A stretch of 64,000 bases of DNA from Blastococcus sp. HT6-4 (GTDB taxonomy: Bacteria; Actinomycetota; Actinomycetes; Mycobacteriales; Geodermatophilaceae): NCBI RefSeq assembly GCF_039679125.1, contig NZ_CP155551.1:2232001-2296000 (forward strand), written 5' to 3'. The translations under genes were made by a program, and so were the position numbers. The notes below the pieces were generated by a model. It saw only the letters and a program-made list of their open reading frames with translations, did no database searches and had not been told where the DNA came from. Of this stretch, positions 35,818-44,102 are shown piece by piece. Within the stretch, counting starts at the first letter, position 1. Each line of letters starts with the position of its first letter.

Positions 35818-35845
35818 GGGGGCCGCGGGATCTCCCGCGGCCCCC
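35818..35845. terminator. intercistronic hairpin after the binding-protein gene
   Basis: A perfect 13-base-pair GC-rich stem (35818-35830 with 35833-35845) lies 15 bases after the lipoprotein stop. Such hairpins often protect binding-protein mRNA or partly terminate, giving more binding protein than permease. Confidence 0.6.
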
Positions 35846-35860
35846 AGCCGGTCGAGCAGG

Positions 35861-37417
35861 TCAGACGGCCGGCTCGATCTCGGGCAGGACGTGGTAGTTG
35901 TTCGTGCCGGCGAAGGGCGGCTCGGCCACCGCGTCGGCGTCGTAGCCGGTGTACGTGAAGTCCTCGTAGACCGGGATGTACCAGCCGTTCTCGGTGATCG
36001 CGCGGTTCAGGTCGGCCAGCGCCTGCTCCTTGGCCTCCCCGCTCGCACCGAGAGCGGTGCCCAGCGCGCTCTCGATCTCCGGCTCCGTGGCGCCCTGCAT
36101 GTTCATGAAGCCGCCGTAGAGGACACCGGCCACGAAGCCGGCCGGGTTGCCGCCGACGCCCATCGGCCCGTAGATCAGCGGGTCGGTGCGGACGGCGGCG
36201 AACGCCTGGTCGGTCGAGGTCGCCGTCAGGAAGTTCATCGTGATCCCGACCTCGGCCAGCTGCTGCTGGATGGCCACCTGGGCCTCGGTCGGCTGGCCCA
36301 GCACGGTGATCTCGAACTCGAAGCCATCGGCGAGGCCGGCCTCGGCGAGCAGCTCGCGCGCCCGATCCGGGTCGTAGCCGAACTCCTCGTCCAGCGCCGG
36401 GTCGAAGCCCTCGGCGGCCTCGGGGAAGAGCTGGGCCGTCGGCCGGGCCCCCGGAGCGAGCTGCTCCACGATCGCCTCGCGGTCGATGGCGTGGCTGATG
36501 GCCAGGCGCACCCGCTCGTCGGCGAACGCCGGGTTGGTCACGCCGGTCTTGTCGGTGACCGGGAAGCCGACGATGGTGCCACCGGAGCTGGTCAGGGCGG
36601 CGCGCTGCTCGACCATGTCGATGGTGGTCGGGTCGAGGATCGTGGCGACGTCCGCCTGCCCGGAGACGACCGCGTTGGCCAGCGCCTGGCGGTCGGTGAT
36701 CACGTCGAAGACGATCGTGTCGTACTCCCACGCGTCGGCGTTCCAGGAGGCGTCCTTCTTCTCCAGCGTGTACGTGCTGGCCCGCGTCGTCTCGCCCGCG
36801 TTCAGCGCGTACGCCCCGGAGCCGTCCGGCGTGGTCTCGAGCGAGGCCGGGTCGGCGATGCCCTGCGGCCCGACGATGATCCCGGCGGTGTCGACGAGGT
36901 TGTTCTCCGGGTTGGCCTGCGGCTGCGCCCAGGTGATGACGACGGTCCGCTCGTCCGGGGCCGTCACGGCGACGATCTCGCTCGCCCCGCCGGCGGCGAG
37001 GGCGCCGTACGCCTCCAGATCGGCGTTGCTGCGGCGGTCCAGGTTGGCCTTGACCAGCTCGGCGGTCAGCTCGGACCCGTCCGCGAAGGTGACGCCCTCG
37101 CGCAGGGTCAGCGTCGTCTGGGTGTTCTCGGCGTTGTTCTCGAACCCGGTGACCAGGCTCGGCTCGACGGTGCCGTCCGGCGCGGTGACGAACAGCGCGT
37201 CGTACAGCGCGCTGAAGAAGGTGAACTGCCCCTGCGAGTAGGCCAGCGGGTCGTAGCCGGTCGGCGCAGCGTCGGCGTCGTAGGCGAAGGTCAGCGTGTC
37301 GCTGGGGCCCCCGCCGGTCCCGCCGGGGGCTCCGCCGCCACCACCGCAGGCGGCGAGGGTCATCGCGGCCGCCACGGCCAGCGCCGCGGTGCGGCTGCGT
37401 CGCGTGAATCGATTCAT
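35861..37417 (-). CDS. ABC solute-binding lipoprotein, family 5 (DppA/OppA type)
   Basis: The 518-residue protein starts with a lipoprotein signal (NRFTRRSRTAALAV, lipobox LAAC at Cys24) and a Gly-rich linker. The family 5 fold follows: LTFAYDADAAPTGYDPLAY, LREGVTFADGSELTAELVKA and RVRLAISHAIDREAIVEQLA. It captures the substrate outside the membrane for the Dpp-like importer. Family 5 proteins bind peptides but also oligosaccharides and plant compounds; the operon points to a glycoside. AAAGGAG lies ten bases before the ATG. It is the first gene of the minus-strand operon, facing the IclR gene. Confidence 0.92.
   Translation of the reverse strand: MNRFTRRSRTAALAVAAAMTLAACGGGGGAPGGTGGGPSDTLTFAYDADAAPTGYDPLAYSQGQFTFFSALYDALFVTAPDGTVEPSLVTGFENNAENTQTTLTLREGVTFADGSELTAELVKANLDRRSNADLEAYGALAAGGASEIVAVTAPDERTVVITWAQPQANPENNLVDTAGIIVGPQGIADPASLETTPDGSGAYALNAGETTRASTYTLEKKDASWNADAWEYDTIVFDVITDRQALANAVVSGQADVATILDPTTIDMVEQRAALTSSGGTIVGFPVTDKTGVTNPAFADERVRLAISHAIDREAIVEQLAPGARPTAQLFPEAAEGFDPALDEEFGYDPDRARELLAEAGLADGFEFEITVLGQPTEAQVAIQQQLAEVGITMNFLTATSTDQAFAAVRTDPLIYGPMGVGGNPAGFVAGVLYGGFMNMQGATEPEIESALGTALGASGEAKEQALADLNRAITENGWYIPVYEDFTYTGYDADAVAEPPFAGTNNYHVLPEIEPAV
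37405..37416. promoter_or_regulatory. LacI-type palindrome at the start of the binding-protein gene
   Basis: TGAATCGATTCA is a perfect 12-base palindrome overlapping the ATG. It matches the rhamnose-module operator TGAATCGTTTCA (60283-60294) at 11 of 12 positions. It may let the rhamnose LacI regulator also control this operon, but it also encodes the N-terminal NRF, so chance is possible. Confidence 0.35.
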
Positions 37418-37541
37418 GGTGGGGTGGCTCCTTTGCCGGACGAGGGGAGAGCGCGTGGGGGGGCCGGTCGCGGCCGGGCCGGCTCAGGGGCCCGGCTTGG
37501 CGGCAACGATGCGGGGGCCCGCGCTGAGACGTCAGGCACAA

Positions 37542-37556
37542 TGCCGCTCAATGAAA
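37542..37556. promoter_or_regulatory. IclR operator of the glycoside regulon, site A
   Basis: TGCCGCTCAATGAAA lies between the divergent importer operon and the IclR gene, 47 bases before the latter. Its left half and centre match the three other sites; its right half is degenerate. Confidence 0.55.
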
Positions 37557-37603
37557 CACAACTGTGGTCCGCACCTCACCGATGAACAGGAGGTGACCGT
37601 GCT

Positions 37604-38431
37604 GTGACCGAAGCGCCCCCCGAACCGTCGCACGCGCGCGGCCGGCGCCCCCCGCAGGGCGATCCGGTCGTCGATCGCGCACTGTCCCTACTGGCCGCCT
37701 TCGACGCCGGCCACCGCTCCCTGACGCTGGGGGAACTGAGCCGGCGCAGCGGCATCCCGACCAGTTCCACCCTTCGGCTGGCCGGCCGGCTCCAGGCCTG
37801 GGGGGCGCTCGAGCGGGGCCCCGACGGCCGCTTCACCATCGGCCTCCGGCTGTGGGAGGTGGCCTCGCTCGCCCCACGCGCACAGGGCCTGCAGCAGGTG
37901 GCACTGCCGTTCATGGGTGACCTGGAGGAGGTCACCCGGCAGCACGTGCTGCTGGCGGTGCGCGAGGGCGGCGACGCACTCCTGCTGGAACGCCTCTCCG
38001 CCCACCAGGCGGTGCCGGTGCTCTACCGCGTCGGGGGCCGGCTACCCCTGCACTCGACCGGGGTGGGCCTGGTCCTCCTCGCCTTCTCCGACGCCGGCTT
38101 CCAGGAGTCGATGCTCGCCCAGCCGCTGATGCACCAGCCGGAGAACGTCGCCGTCTCTCCCGCGGCGCTGCGCCGAACCCTCGCCGAGGTGCGGCGGGAC
38201 GGGATGGCGACGCTGCGCCGCCGGACCCCGCAGCCCCTGGTCAGCGTGGCGGCTCCGATCTTCGACGCCGACGACCGCATCGCCGCGGCGCTGTCGGTGG
38301 TGGTTCCCCAGGAGAACGCCGAGCCGCGCCTGCTGGGGCCGGCCGTGCGGACCGCAGCCCGGTCGATCAGCCGAGGCCTCGGCGCGCGGCGGTCCATCGG
38401 GCACACCGGAGCACCCGCCCCCCGGACCTGA
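37604..38431 (+). CDS. IclR-family transcriptional regulator of the glycoside locus
   Basis: The 275-residue protein has a winged helix-turn-helix ([31 protein letters not shown]) at about residues 20-80. The IclR effector domain follows (VLYRVGGRLPLHSTGVGLVLLAF, PLVSVAAPIFDADDRIAAALSVVV). An unusually complete ribosome site AGGAGGTGA lies seven bases before the GTG. It stands at the hinge between the importer/glycosidase operon and the aromatic/galactose genes. Four similar palindromes around it make it the likely regulator of the whole region, probably sensing an aglycone-derived aromatic (inference). Confidence 0.93.
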   Translation: MTEAPPEPSHARGRRPPQGDPVVDRALSLLAAFDAGHRSLTLGELSRRSGIPTSSTLRLAGRLQAWGALERGPDGRFTIGLRLWEVASLAPRAQGLQQVALPFMGDLEEVTRQHVLLAVREGGDALLLERLSAHQAVPVLYRVGGRLPLHSTGVGLVLLAFSDAGFQESMLAQPLMHQPENVAVSPAALRRTLAEVRRDGMATLRRRTPQPLVSVAAPIFDADDRIAAALSVVVPQENAEPRLLGPAVRTAARSISRGLGARRSIGHTGAPAPRT

Positions 38432-38435
38432 GCCG

Positions 38436-38454
38436 CCTGCCATTCAATGGCAGG
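38436..38454. promoter_or_regulatory. IclR operator, site B (perfect palindrome)
   Basis: CCTGCCATTCAATGGCAGG is a perfect 19-base palindrome, 112 bases before the esterase start at 38567. It contains the core TGCCATTCAATGGCA that defines the regulon consensus. Confidence 0.75.
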
Positions 38455-38566
38455 GGTATGTGACCGCCGGTACCGGTCGGTGAGTCTCACGGAGCGCCCG
38501 TGGCGGGCGCGCCGATCGAGCCCGCCACGGATCGCCAGTCGTACCGGCCTGCCATCAGGAGCTCCC

Positions 38567-39547
38567 GTGCCCGTCCACCCCGCCGTAGCGTCGAAGTTCC
38601 ACCTCCTGGAGGGCATCGAATCGTTCGAGGCCGGTCTGGCCGACCCGGCCACCCGCCGCCGCCTCGACGAGTTCATGTCGATCACCGACGCCCCGGCTCC
38701 CCCAGCGGTCGACCTCCGCGACGACAGCGCGCCCGGCCCGCACGGGCCCGTCCCGGTGCGTGTCTACACGCCGGCCGGCGGGGGCGTCGACCTCCCTTGC
38801 CTCATCTGGCTGCACGGCGGGGCCTTCCGCATGGGCGACCTCGACATGCCCGAGGCCGACTGGACCGCCCGGCAGATCAGCGACCGCGCCGGCGCGGTCG
38901 TGGTCAACGTCGACTACCGGCTCTGCGTCAACGGCGTCACCTACCCGGTCCCGCACGACGACGTGGTGGCCGCCGTCCGCTGGGTCCGCGACACGGCGGC
39001 CGATCTCGGCGTCGACGCCACGCGCATCTCGCTCGGCGGCGCCAGCGCCGGTGGCAACCTCGCCACCGGGGCCGCGCTGAAGCTGCGGGACGCGGACGCA
39101 TGGCTGCCGGCCGCGCTGCTCCTCGCCTACACGACCTTCCACGCGGTCGTCCCGCCGGCGGCGCCGTCGCTGGCACCGCTCCTGGACGACATCCCGCGGA
39201 TCCTGCGGTTCCTGCCCGAGGTCCGCCGGAGCATCACCCAGAACTACCTCGGCGGCCCGGCCAGCCGGGCCGACGGCTACGCGATGCCGGCCAACGCGGT
39301 CCTCGAGGGCCTCTGCCCGGTCGTGCTGATCAACTCCGAGTACGACGACCTGCGCGCCTCGGCCGAGGTCTTCGCCGGACAGCTCGCCGTGGCGGGCGTC
39401 GACGTCCGGCAGGTGCTGGCGCGCGGCATGCTGCACGGCTTCCTCAACCTGCACCCGGGGATCGGGCCCGTGGACGAGGCGCTCGAGCTGATGGCCGAGG
39501 TCGTCGCCCGGACCGGCCGCCCGGCCGTGGCCCCTCTCCCGAAATGA
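38567..39547 (+). CDS. alpha/beta hydrolase, HSL-type esterase
   Basis: The 326-residue protein has WLHGGAFRMGD (oxyanion hole), the nucleophile elbow GGASAGGNLA, EYDDLRASAE with the acid and MLHGFLN with the catalytic His. The nucleophile motif reads GASAGG rather than GDSAGG, a tolerated variation. It likely removes acyl groups from imported or partly degraded glycosides. The GTG at 38567 has AGGAG five bases upstream; the longer frame back to 38447 runs over the operator and is rejected. It is first in its unit, with the ABM protein gene seven bases downstream. Confidence 0.92.
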   Translation: MPVHPAVASKFHLLEGIESFEAGLADPATRRRLDEFMSITDAPAPPAVDLRDDSAPGPHGPVPVRVYTPAGGGVDLPCLIWLHGGAFRMGDLDMPEADWTARQISDRAGAVVVNVDYRLCVNGVTYPVPHDDVVAAVRWVRDTAADLGVDATRISLGGASAGGNLATGAALKLRDADAWLPAALLLAYTTFHAVVPPAAPSLAPLLDDIPRILRFLPEVRRSITQNYLGGPASRADGYAMPANAVLEGLCPVVLINSEYDDLRASAEVFAGQLAVAGVDVRQVLARGMLHGFLNLHPGIGPVDEALELMAEVVARTGRPAVAPLPK

Positions 39548-39554
39548 CGCGCCG

Positions 39555-40109
39555 ATGGCCATGACGGGTACCGACGGCATCACCGTCGTGGTGGCCCGTG
39601 AGGTGGCGCCCGGCCGCGAGGACGAGTTCCACCACTGGGTCGACGATCTCCTCGCGGCCGCGCAGCGATGCCCGGGCTTCCTCGGTTCGGGCCTCCTCGA
39701 GCCGGCGCCTGGTGGCGCCGTGTGGCACGTCGTCTACCGCTTCGACTCCCCCGAGCACCTGGCGGCGTGGGAGGGCTCGGCGGAGCGGGCGCGGCTGCTC
39801 GAGCACGGGGCGGAGTTCGTGCACACCGTCGCCGTCCGGCGGCTGGACGGCATGGACGCCTGGTTCGCCGCGCCCGCCGGACCACCCGCACGGCCACCGC
39901 GGTGGAAGACGTTCCTCATGACGGCGACCGTGATCCTCGTCCTCCAGTTCGTCCTGTCGTCCCTGCTCCGGCCGCTGGTCGGCGACTGGCCCCTGCTCCT
40001 CCGCACGGCGGCCGTGATCATCCCGCTGGTCGCGCTGATGACCTGGGTCGTCATGCCGCGGCTCTCGCACTGGCTCGCGGGGTGGCTCTACCGGTCGAGA
40101 CCGTCCTGA
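39555..40109 (+). CDS. ABM-domain (antibiotic biosynthesis monooxygenase-like) membrane protein
   Basis: The first ~100 of 184 residues form an ABM-type ferredoxin-like fold (VVAREVAPGREDEFHHWVDD, FDSPEHLAAWEGSAERA). Two transmembrane helices follow at about 119-140 and 148-168. Such ABM-plus-membrane proteins are seen in bacteria but the function is not settled; some ABM proteins oxidise polyketide-like or phenolic rings without cofactor. Being in the aromatic arm fits that idea. A second in-frame ATG at 39561 is possible. Confidence 0.8.
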   Translation: MAMTGTDGITVVVAREVAPGREDEFHHWVDDLLAAAQRCPGFLGSGLLEPAPGGAVWHVVYRFDSPEHLAAWEGSAERARLLEHGAEFVHTVAVRRLDGMDAWFAAPAGPPARPPRWKTFLMTATVILVLQFVLSSLLRPLVGDWPLLLRTAAVIIPLVALMTWVVMPRLSHWLAGWLYRSRPS

Positions 40110-40143
40110 GCGCAGGACGGCGAACCGCCCCGCGGATGATCGT

Positions 40144-40158
40144 TGCCGCTCAATGGCA
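40144..40158. promoter_or_regulatory. IclR operator, site C
   Basis: TGCCGCTCAATGGCA, 71 bases before the cupin start. It is identical to site D. Downstream of both is a similar stretch with a GTGAC..CGG..CACCGAT pattern, suggesting related promoters. Confidence 0.7.
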
Positions 40159-40229
40159 CAGGCGTGGGATCGGGTGACGCCGGTCACCGATGCTCGACCC
40201 GTCACCGTCGACCGCATCCGGGAGCAGCC

Positions 40230-40784
40230 ATGAGCTTCGAGTACCTGATCGACCCCGCCAACGGCCCGCAGTGGAAGGACGCGCTCCCCGGCAAGCCGGT
40301 GCCCTACGTGCTCCGCAAGGGCGAGGGCGAGACCGCCATGCTCTTCCGCGACCTGTTCACCGTGCTGCTCTCGGGCGACGAGACGCAGAACCAGTTCGGG
40401 ATCGTCACCGCCGACTCCCCCGCCGGCGACGTCATCCCGACCCACTCGCACAACGAGACCCACGAGACCTTCTACGTGCTCGAGGGCAAGGTGAAGCTCT
40501 TCTTCGAGGACGCCGAGGGGCAGAAGCAGTCGTCGCTGCTCACCCCCGGCGACTTCGGCTACGTGCCGGCCGGCTTCGCGCACGCCTACCAGATCGTCGA
40601 GGACGCCCGGATGATGGGCACCCTCTCCGGCGGCTTCGAGCGGTTCTTCCAGCACATGGGCACCCCGACCGACCACGCCACGACGGACCAGCCGCCGTTC
40701 ATCCCCGACTTCCCGCGCATGCAGGCGGCGGCGCAGCAGCACAACATGCAGTTCATGCCGGATTACACGTGGCCGGACGCGTGA
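40230..40784 (+). CDS. cupin, quercetin 2,3-dioxygenase-like
   Basis: The 184-residue protein is a cupin with the metal motif THSHNETHETFYVLEGK (His, His, Glu) and the second motif PAGFAHAYQI (His). The N-terminus (YVLRKGEGETAMLFRDLFTVLLSGDETQNQFG) is like bacterial quercetinases, which open the C-ring of flavonols with O2 and release CO. The length corresponds to one cupin unit rather than a bicupin. Activity on a flavonol or another dihydroxylated aromatic is inferred from this similarity and from the rhamnosidase context. ATG with GGAG five bases upstream. IclR site C precedes it. Confidence 0.85.
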   Translation: MSFEYLIDPANGPQWKDALPGKPVPYVLRKGEGETAMLFRDLFTVLLSGDETQNQFGIVTADSPAGDVIPTHSHNETHETFYVLEGKVKLFFEDAEGQKQSSLLTPGDFGYVPAGFAHAYQIVEDARMMGTLSGGFERFFQHMGTPTDHATTDQPPFIPDFPRMQAAAQQHNMQFMPDYTWPDA

Positions 40785-40940
40785 TGACAGGGCCGGGAGC
40801 ATCGCAGCGAGGAACGAGCGAGGAGCGGACCGGCCCGCGGAATCACGCCACGGACATCGCGTGATGACAGGGCCGGGAGCATCGCAGCGAGGAACGAGCG
40901 AGGAGCGGACCGGTCCGCGGAATCACGCCACGGACATCGC
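40781..40940. repeat. tandem duplication of an 80-base intergenic element
   Basis: Two direct copies, 40781-40860 and 40861-40940, differ at a single base (C at 40834, T at 40914). The first begins at the cupin stop codon. The core CGCAGCGAGGAACGAGCGAG continues for 27 bases that recur inverted at 28017-28043. No open frame is involved. Confidence 0.95.
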
Positions 40941-40961
40941 CTGATCCCGGCCGCGGCTCGG

Positions 40962-41035
40962 AGTTGATCATCGTCTCCGGGCACGCGACTCGGCCGGACA
41001 CGCCGGCGCCATGCGCCCGCAGACGCTGATCAACT
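40962..41035. repeat. inverted repeat before the second esterase
   Basis: AGTTGATCATCGTCT (40962-40976) and AGACGCTGATCAACT (41021-41035) are reverse complements at 14 of 15 positions, separated by 44 bases. It ends 13 bases before the GTG at 41049. It may be a large hairpin in the leader (terminator, attenuator or processing site) or a miniature repeat. Confidence 0.6.
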
Positions 41036-41048
41036 GCTGAGGAGAGCC

Positions 41049-41975
41049 GTGTCCACCCCTGCCCTTCCGCTGCCGCCCCCGGCGCACGAGCAGCCGCTGC
41101 CCCCGGCGCTGCCCGGCCCGGGCGGCATCCGGCTGCTCGTCGGCGTCCCGTACGCCGCGATGCCGGGCATCCGCCCGCTGGAGCTGGACCTGTACCTGCC
41201 CGCCGGCGCCGACATCTCGCCGGTCGTCGTCTTCCTGCACGGCGGCGGGTGGCGGCTGGGCAGCCGGCACGGCGCCGGCCCGATGTACCGGGACGCCTCC
41301 CCTACGCCGTTCGAGCGGGTCGCGCAGGCCGGGATCGCCGTCGCGAGCGTCGACTACCGGCTCTCCGGCGAGGCGACCTTCCCGACGCAGCTGCACGACG
41401 CGAAGGCCGCCGTCCGCTGGCTGCGTGCCAGGGCCGGCGAGCTCGGGGTCGACCCGGACCGGGTCGCCGCCTGGGGCGAGTCGGCCGGTGGGCACCTGGC
41501 GGAGCTGCTCGCCCTTACCGGGGACGCCGCCGCGCTGGAGGGGGACGTCGGATTTCCGGAGCCCTCGAGCCGGGTCAGCGCGGTCGCGGCCTGGTACGCG
41601 CCGAGCGACGTCGCCGCGGTGGCGACCGACACCGGTGCCGACCCGGGCGACCCGGACACCCGGGAGGCCCGGCTGCTCGGGGCGCCGGCCCGCGACGTCC
41701 CCGACCTCGCGGCCCTGGCGAGCCCGGTCACCCACGTCTCCCCCACCGCACCGCCGGCCCTGCTGCTGCACGGCCAGGACGACCGGTTCGTCCCGTGCGT
41801 GCAGAGCGAGCGGCTTCGCGACGCCCTGGCCGCCGCCGGAGCCGACGTCGAGCTGCACACCTACCCCGGCGCCGACCACATGTGGCTCGGTGCCCCCGAC
41901 GCCGCGGCCGACGCGTTCGACCGCACCGCCGCGTTCCTGCGGCGGCACCTGATCGACGGAGGAGAACAGTCATGA
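41049..41975 (+). CDS. alpha/beta hydrolase esterase (BD-FAE-like), paralogue
   Basis: The 308-residue protein has LHGGGWRLGS, the nucleophile elbow GESAGGHLAEL, DDRFVPCVQSERL with the acid and GADHMWLG with the catalytic His. It is closely related to the esterase at 28064-28993, so the locus carries a matched pair on its two arms. It probably hydrolyses acyl esters of the target glycoside or a lactone intermediate. The GTG start has GAGGAGA upstream. ATGA overlap with the next gene. Confidence 0.9.
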   Translation: MSTPALPLPPPAHEQPLPPALPGPGGIRLLVGVPYAAMPGIRPLELDLYLPAGADISPVVVFLHGGGWRLGSRHGAGPMYRDASPTPFERVAQAGIAVASVDYRLSGEATFPTQLHDAKAAVRWLRARAGELGVDPDRVAAWGESAGGHLAELLALTGDAAALEGDVGFPEPSSRVSAVAAWYAPSDVAAVATDTGADPGDPDTREARLLGAPARDVPDLAALASPVTHVSPTAPPALLLHGQDDRFVPCVQSERLRDALAAAGADVELHTYPGADHMWLGAPDAAADAFDRTAAFLRRHLIDGGEQS

Positions 41976-42823
41976 GGATCGTCGGCATCCGCCGGGAGGG
42001 CGGGCCGGTCGAGGTCGCTTCGCTCTCGGACGACGGCACGCAGGTGACCGTCGTCGCCGGGCTGGACGAGTTCTGGTCCGACGCCGCCGGCCTCCTCTCC
42101 CGGGAGCCGGCCGGGCCGCCGGTGCGCGTGGACGCGGTGGAGCAGGTGCCCCCGGTCCTCCCCGGCGCCCGGGTCGTCTGCATCGGGCTGAACTACCTCA
42201 AGCACGTCGCGGAGGGCTCCTTCCGCGACCAGGAGATCCCGCCGTACCCGACGCTCTTCGCCCGGTGGACGCAGTCATTGACGGTCGGCGGTGCGGAGGT
42301 GCCGGTGCCGGCCGACGAGGACGGCCTGGACTGGGAGGGGGAGGTGATGGCGTACGTGGGCGCCCCCCTGGTCGACGCCACCCCGGACGAGGCGCTGGCC
42401 GCCGTCGTCGGCTACTCGACGTTCAACGACCTCACCTCCCGGCGGGCGCAGAAGCTCACCAGCCAGTGGATCCTCGGCAAGAACGGCGACCGCTCCGGCC
42501 CGCTCGGCCCGATGGTCCCCGCCGCGGAGGTCGGCGACCTGCGCGACGGGCTGCGGGTGCGCACGCGAGTCAACGGCGAGACCGTCCAGGACGCCCGGAC
42601 CGACGAGATGGTCTACACGGTCGGCGACACCCTGGCGCACATCTCCCGCACGTTCACCCTGCGCCCGGGCGACCTGCTGGCCACCGGCACGCCGTCGGGC
42701 GTCGGGTACGCCCGCACGCCTCCCTGGCTGCTGCAGCCCGGCGACGTCGTCGAGGTCGAGGTCGACCGGCTCGGCGTGCTCCGCAACTCCGTGGTCGGCA
42801 CCGAGGCGCGGAAGGCGGTCTGA
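41972..42823 (+). CDS. fumarylacetoacetate-hydrolase-family protein
   Basis: The 283-residue protein has the FAH C-terminal fold: CIGLNYLKHVAEG, the metal-binding acids in DWEGEVMAYVG, a basic patch in FNDLTSRRAQ and GDLLATGTPSGVG. Family members split C-C bonds of diketones or hydrate or decarboxylate products of aromatic ring cleavage. It follows the esterase with overlapping start and stop and precedes the DUF3500 gene, so it probably acts late in aglycone breakdown. Confidence 0.92.
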   Translation: MRIVGIRREGGPVEVASLSDDGTQVTVVAGLDEFWSDAAGLLSREPAGPPVRVDAVEQVPPVLPGARVVCIGLNYLKHVAEGSFRDQEIPPYPTLFARWTQSLTVGGAEVPVPADEDGLDWEGEVMAYVGAPLVDATPDEALAAVVGYSTFNDLTSRRAQKLTSQWILGKNGDRSGPLGPMVPAAEVGDLRDGLRVRTRVNGETVQDARTDEMVYTVGDTLAHISRTFTLRPGDLLATGTPSGVGYARTPPWLLQPGDVVEVEVDRLGVLRNSVVGTEARKAV

Positions 42824-42825
42824 CG

Positions 42826-44079
42826 ATGTCCGGCGAGTTCCGTCAGTACCTATTCCCGCACGACCACCCCCGGCTGGCCGAGGTGCGGGGCATGGACCCC
42901 TACGCCTACCGCGAGCACGCCCGGACGCCGGGCACGTTCACCGGAGGTCTGGTCGAGGGCTGGACCCCGCTCTACCGCAACGAGTTCCGCGGCGTCACCG
43001 AGGACGGCACGCTGCGGGAGGGGCTGTACCCGTTCGAGCCCGCCCGCCCGGGCGAGGAGGCGCCCGTCGAGGCGATGGTCGATGCCGCGCACGACCTGCT
43101 CGCCGTCCTGGACGACGAGGGCCGGGAGCGGATCAGCTTCGCCGTCGACGCCGTCGAGTGGCAGACCTGGGCCAACCCCGAGTTCATGCAGTTCGACACC
43201 GGGCTCCGGCTGGACCTGCAGCCCGAGGTCGTGCGCGAGAAGGCGCTGGCCCTGATGCGCGCCTCGCTCTCCCCCGAGGGCTACGAGCTCGCGCACGCCA
43301 TGATGCTGATCAACGGGTTCCTCGGCGAGGTCGTCGACCTCGAGACGGTCCTCGACGAGTTCAGCTACAACATCGCCCTCTACGGCGTCCCGGACCTGCG
43401 GGCCCCGTGGGGCTGGCAGCTGTTCGGGCACCACTGCGCGGTCAACTGCCTGGTCGTCGAGGGCCGGATGGTGGTCTCCCCCGTCTTCCTCGGCGCCGAG
43501 CCGGACGAGATCGACGACGGTCCGCACGCCGGCCTCGCCTACGTCTTCGCCGACCGGATCTCCCTCGGTACCGACCTCATGGCCGCCCTGTCCGAGGAGC
43601 AACGCCGGGCGGCCACCGTCTACGAGCAGATGGTCGACCCGGCCATGCCCCCGGGCCGGGTGCACCCCGGCGACGAGCGGCACCTCGCCGGCGCCTTCCA
43701 GGACAACCGGGTGATCCCGTTCGAGGGCGTCCGGGTGGCCGACATGCCCGCCGAGGCGCAGGAGATCGCCCGCCGGATCGCCGAGGCGTTCGTGCGGTTG
43801 CTGCCCGAAGGCCCCCGGCGGGCCCGCATGCGGGAGATCGAGCAGCACCTCGACCGGACGTGGTTCTGCTGGATCGGCGGCTCCGCGCCCGGCGACGTCT
43901 TCTACTACCGCCTCCAGTCGCCGGTCCTGATCGCCGAGCTGGACCACCACTGCGGCGTCTTCCTGGACTACGACACCCCCCAGCCGTTCCACATCCACAC
44001 CGTGCTGCGCACCCCGCACGGCAACGACTACGGCCGCGCCTGGCTGCGGCAGTGGCAGGAACGCGCCGCGGCACGGTGA
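42826..44079 (+). CDS. DUF3500 protein
   Basis: The 417 residues match DUF3500, a family without a settled function. Visible features are EWQTWANPEFMQFDTGLRLD, GWQLFGHHCAVNCLVVEGRMV and a His-rich C-terminal stretch LDHHCGVFLDYDTPQPFHIH that could bind a metal. There is no signal peptide or membrane segment. The gene is two bases after the FAH-family stop, so it is in the aromatic unit; a hydrolytic or metal-dependent step is possible but unproven. Confidence 0.85.
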   Translation: MSGEFRQYLFPHDHPRLAEVRGMDPYAYREHARTPGTFTGGLVEGWTPLYRNEFRGVTEDGTLREGLYPFEPARPGEEAPVEAMVDAAHDLLAVLDDEGRERISFAVDAVEWQTWANPEFMQFDTGLRLDLQPEVVREKALALMRASLSPEGYELAHAMMLINGFLGEVVDLETVLDEFSYNIALYGVPDLRAPWGWQLFGHHCAVNCLVVEGRMVVSPVFLGAEPDEIDDGPHAGLAYVFADRISLGTDLMAALSEEQRRAATVYEQMVDPAMPPGRVHPGDERHLAGAFQDNRVIPFEGVRVADMPAEAQEIARRIAEAFVRLLPEGPRRARMREIEQHLDRTWFCWIGGSAPGDVFYYRLQSPVLIAELDHHCGVFLDYDTPQPFHIHTVLRTPHGNDYGRAWLRQWQERAAAR

Positions 44080-44102
44080 TCGCGGACCTCGCGGTCTCGC
44101 AC

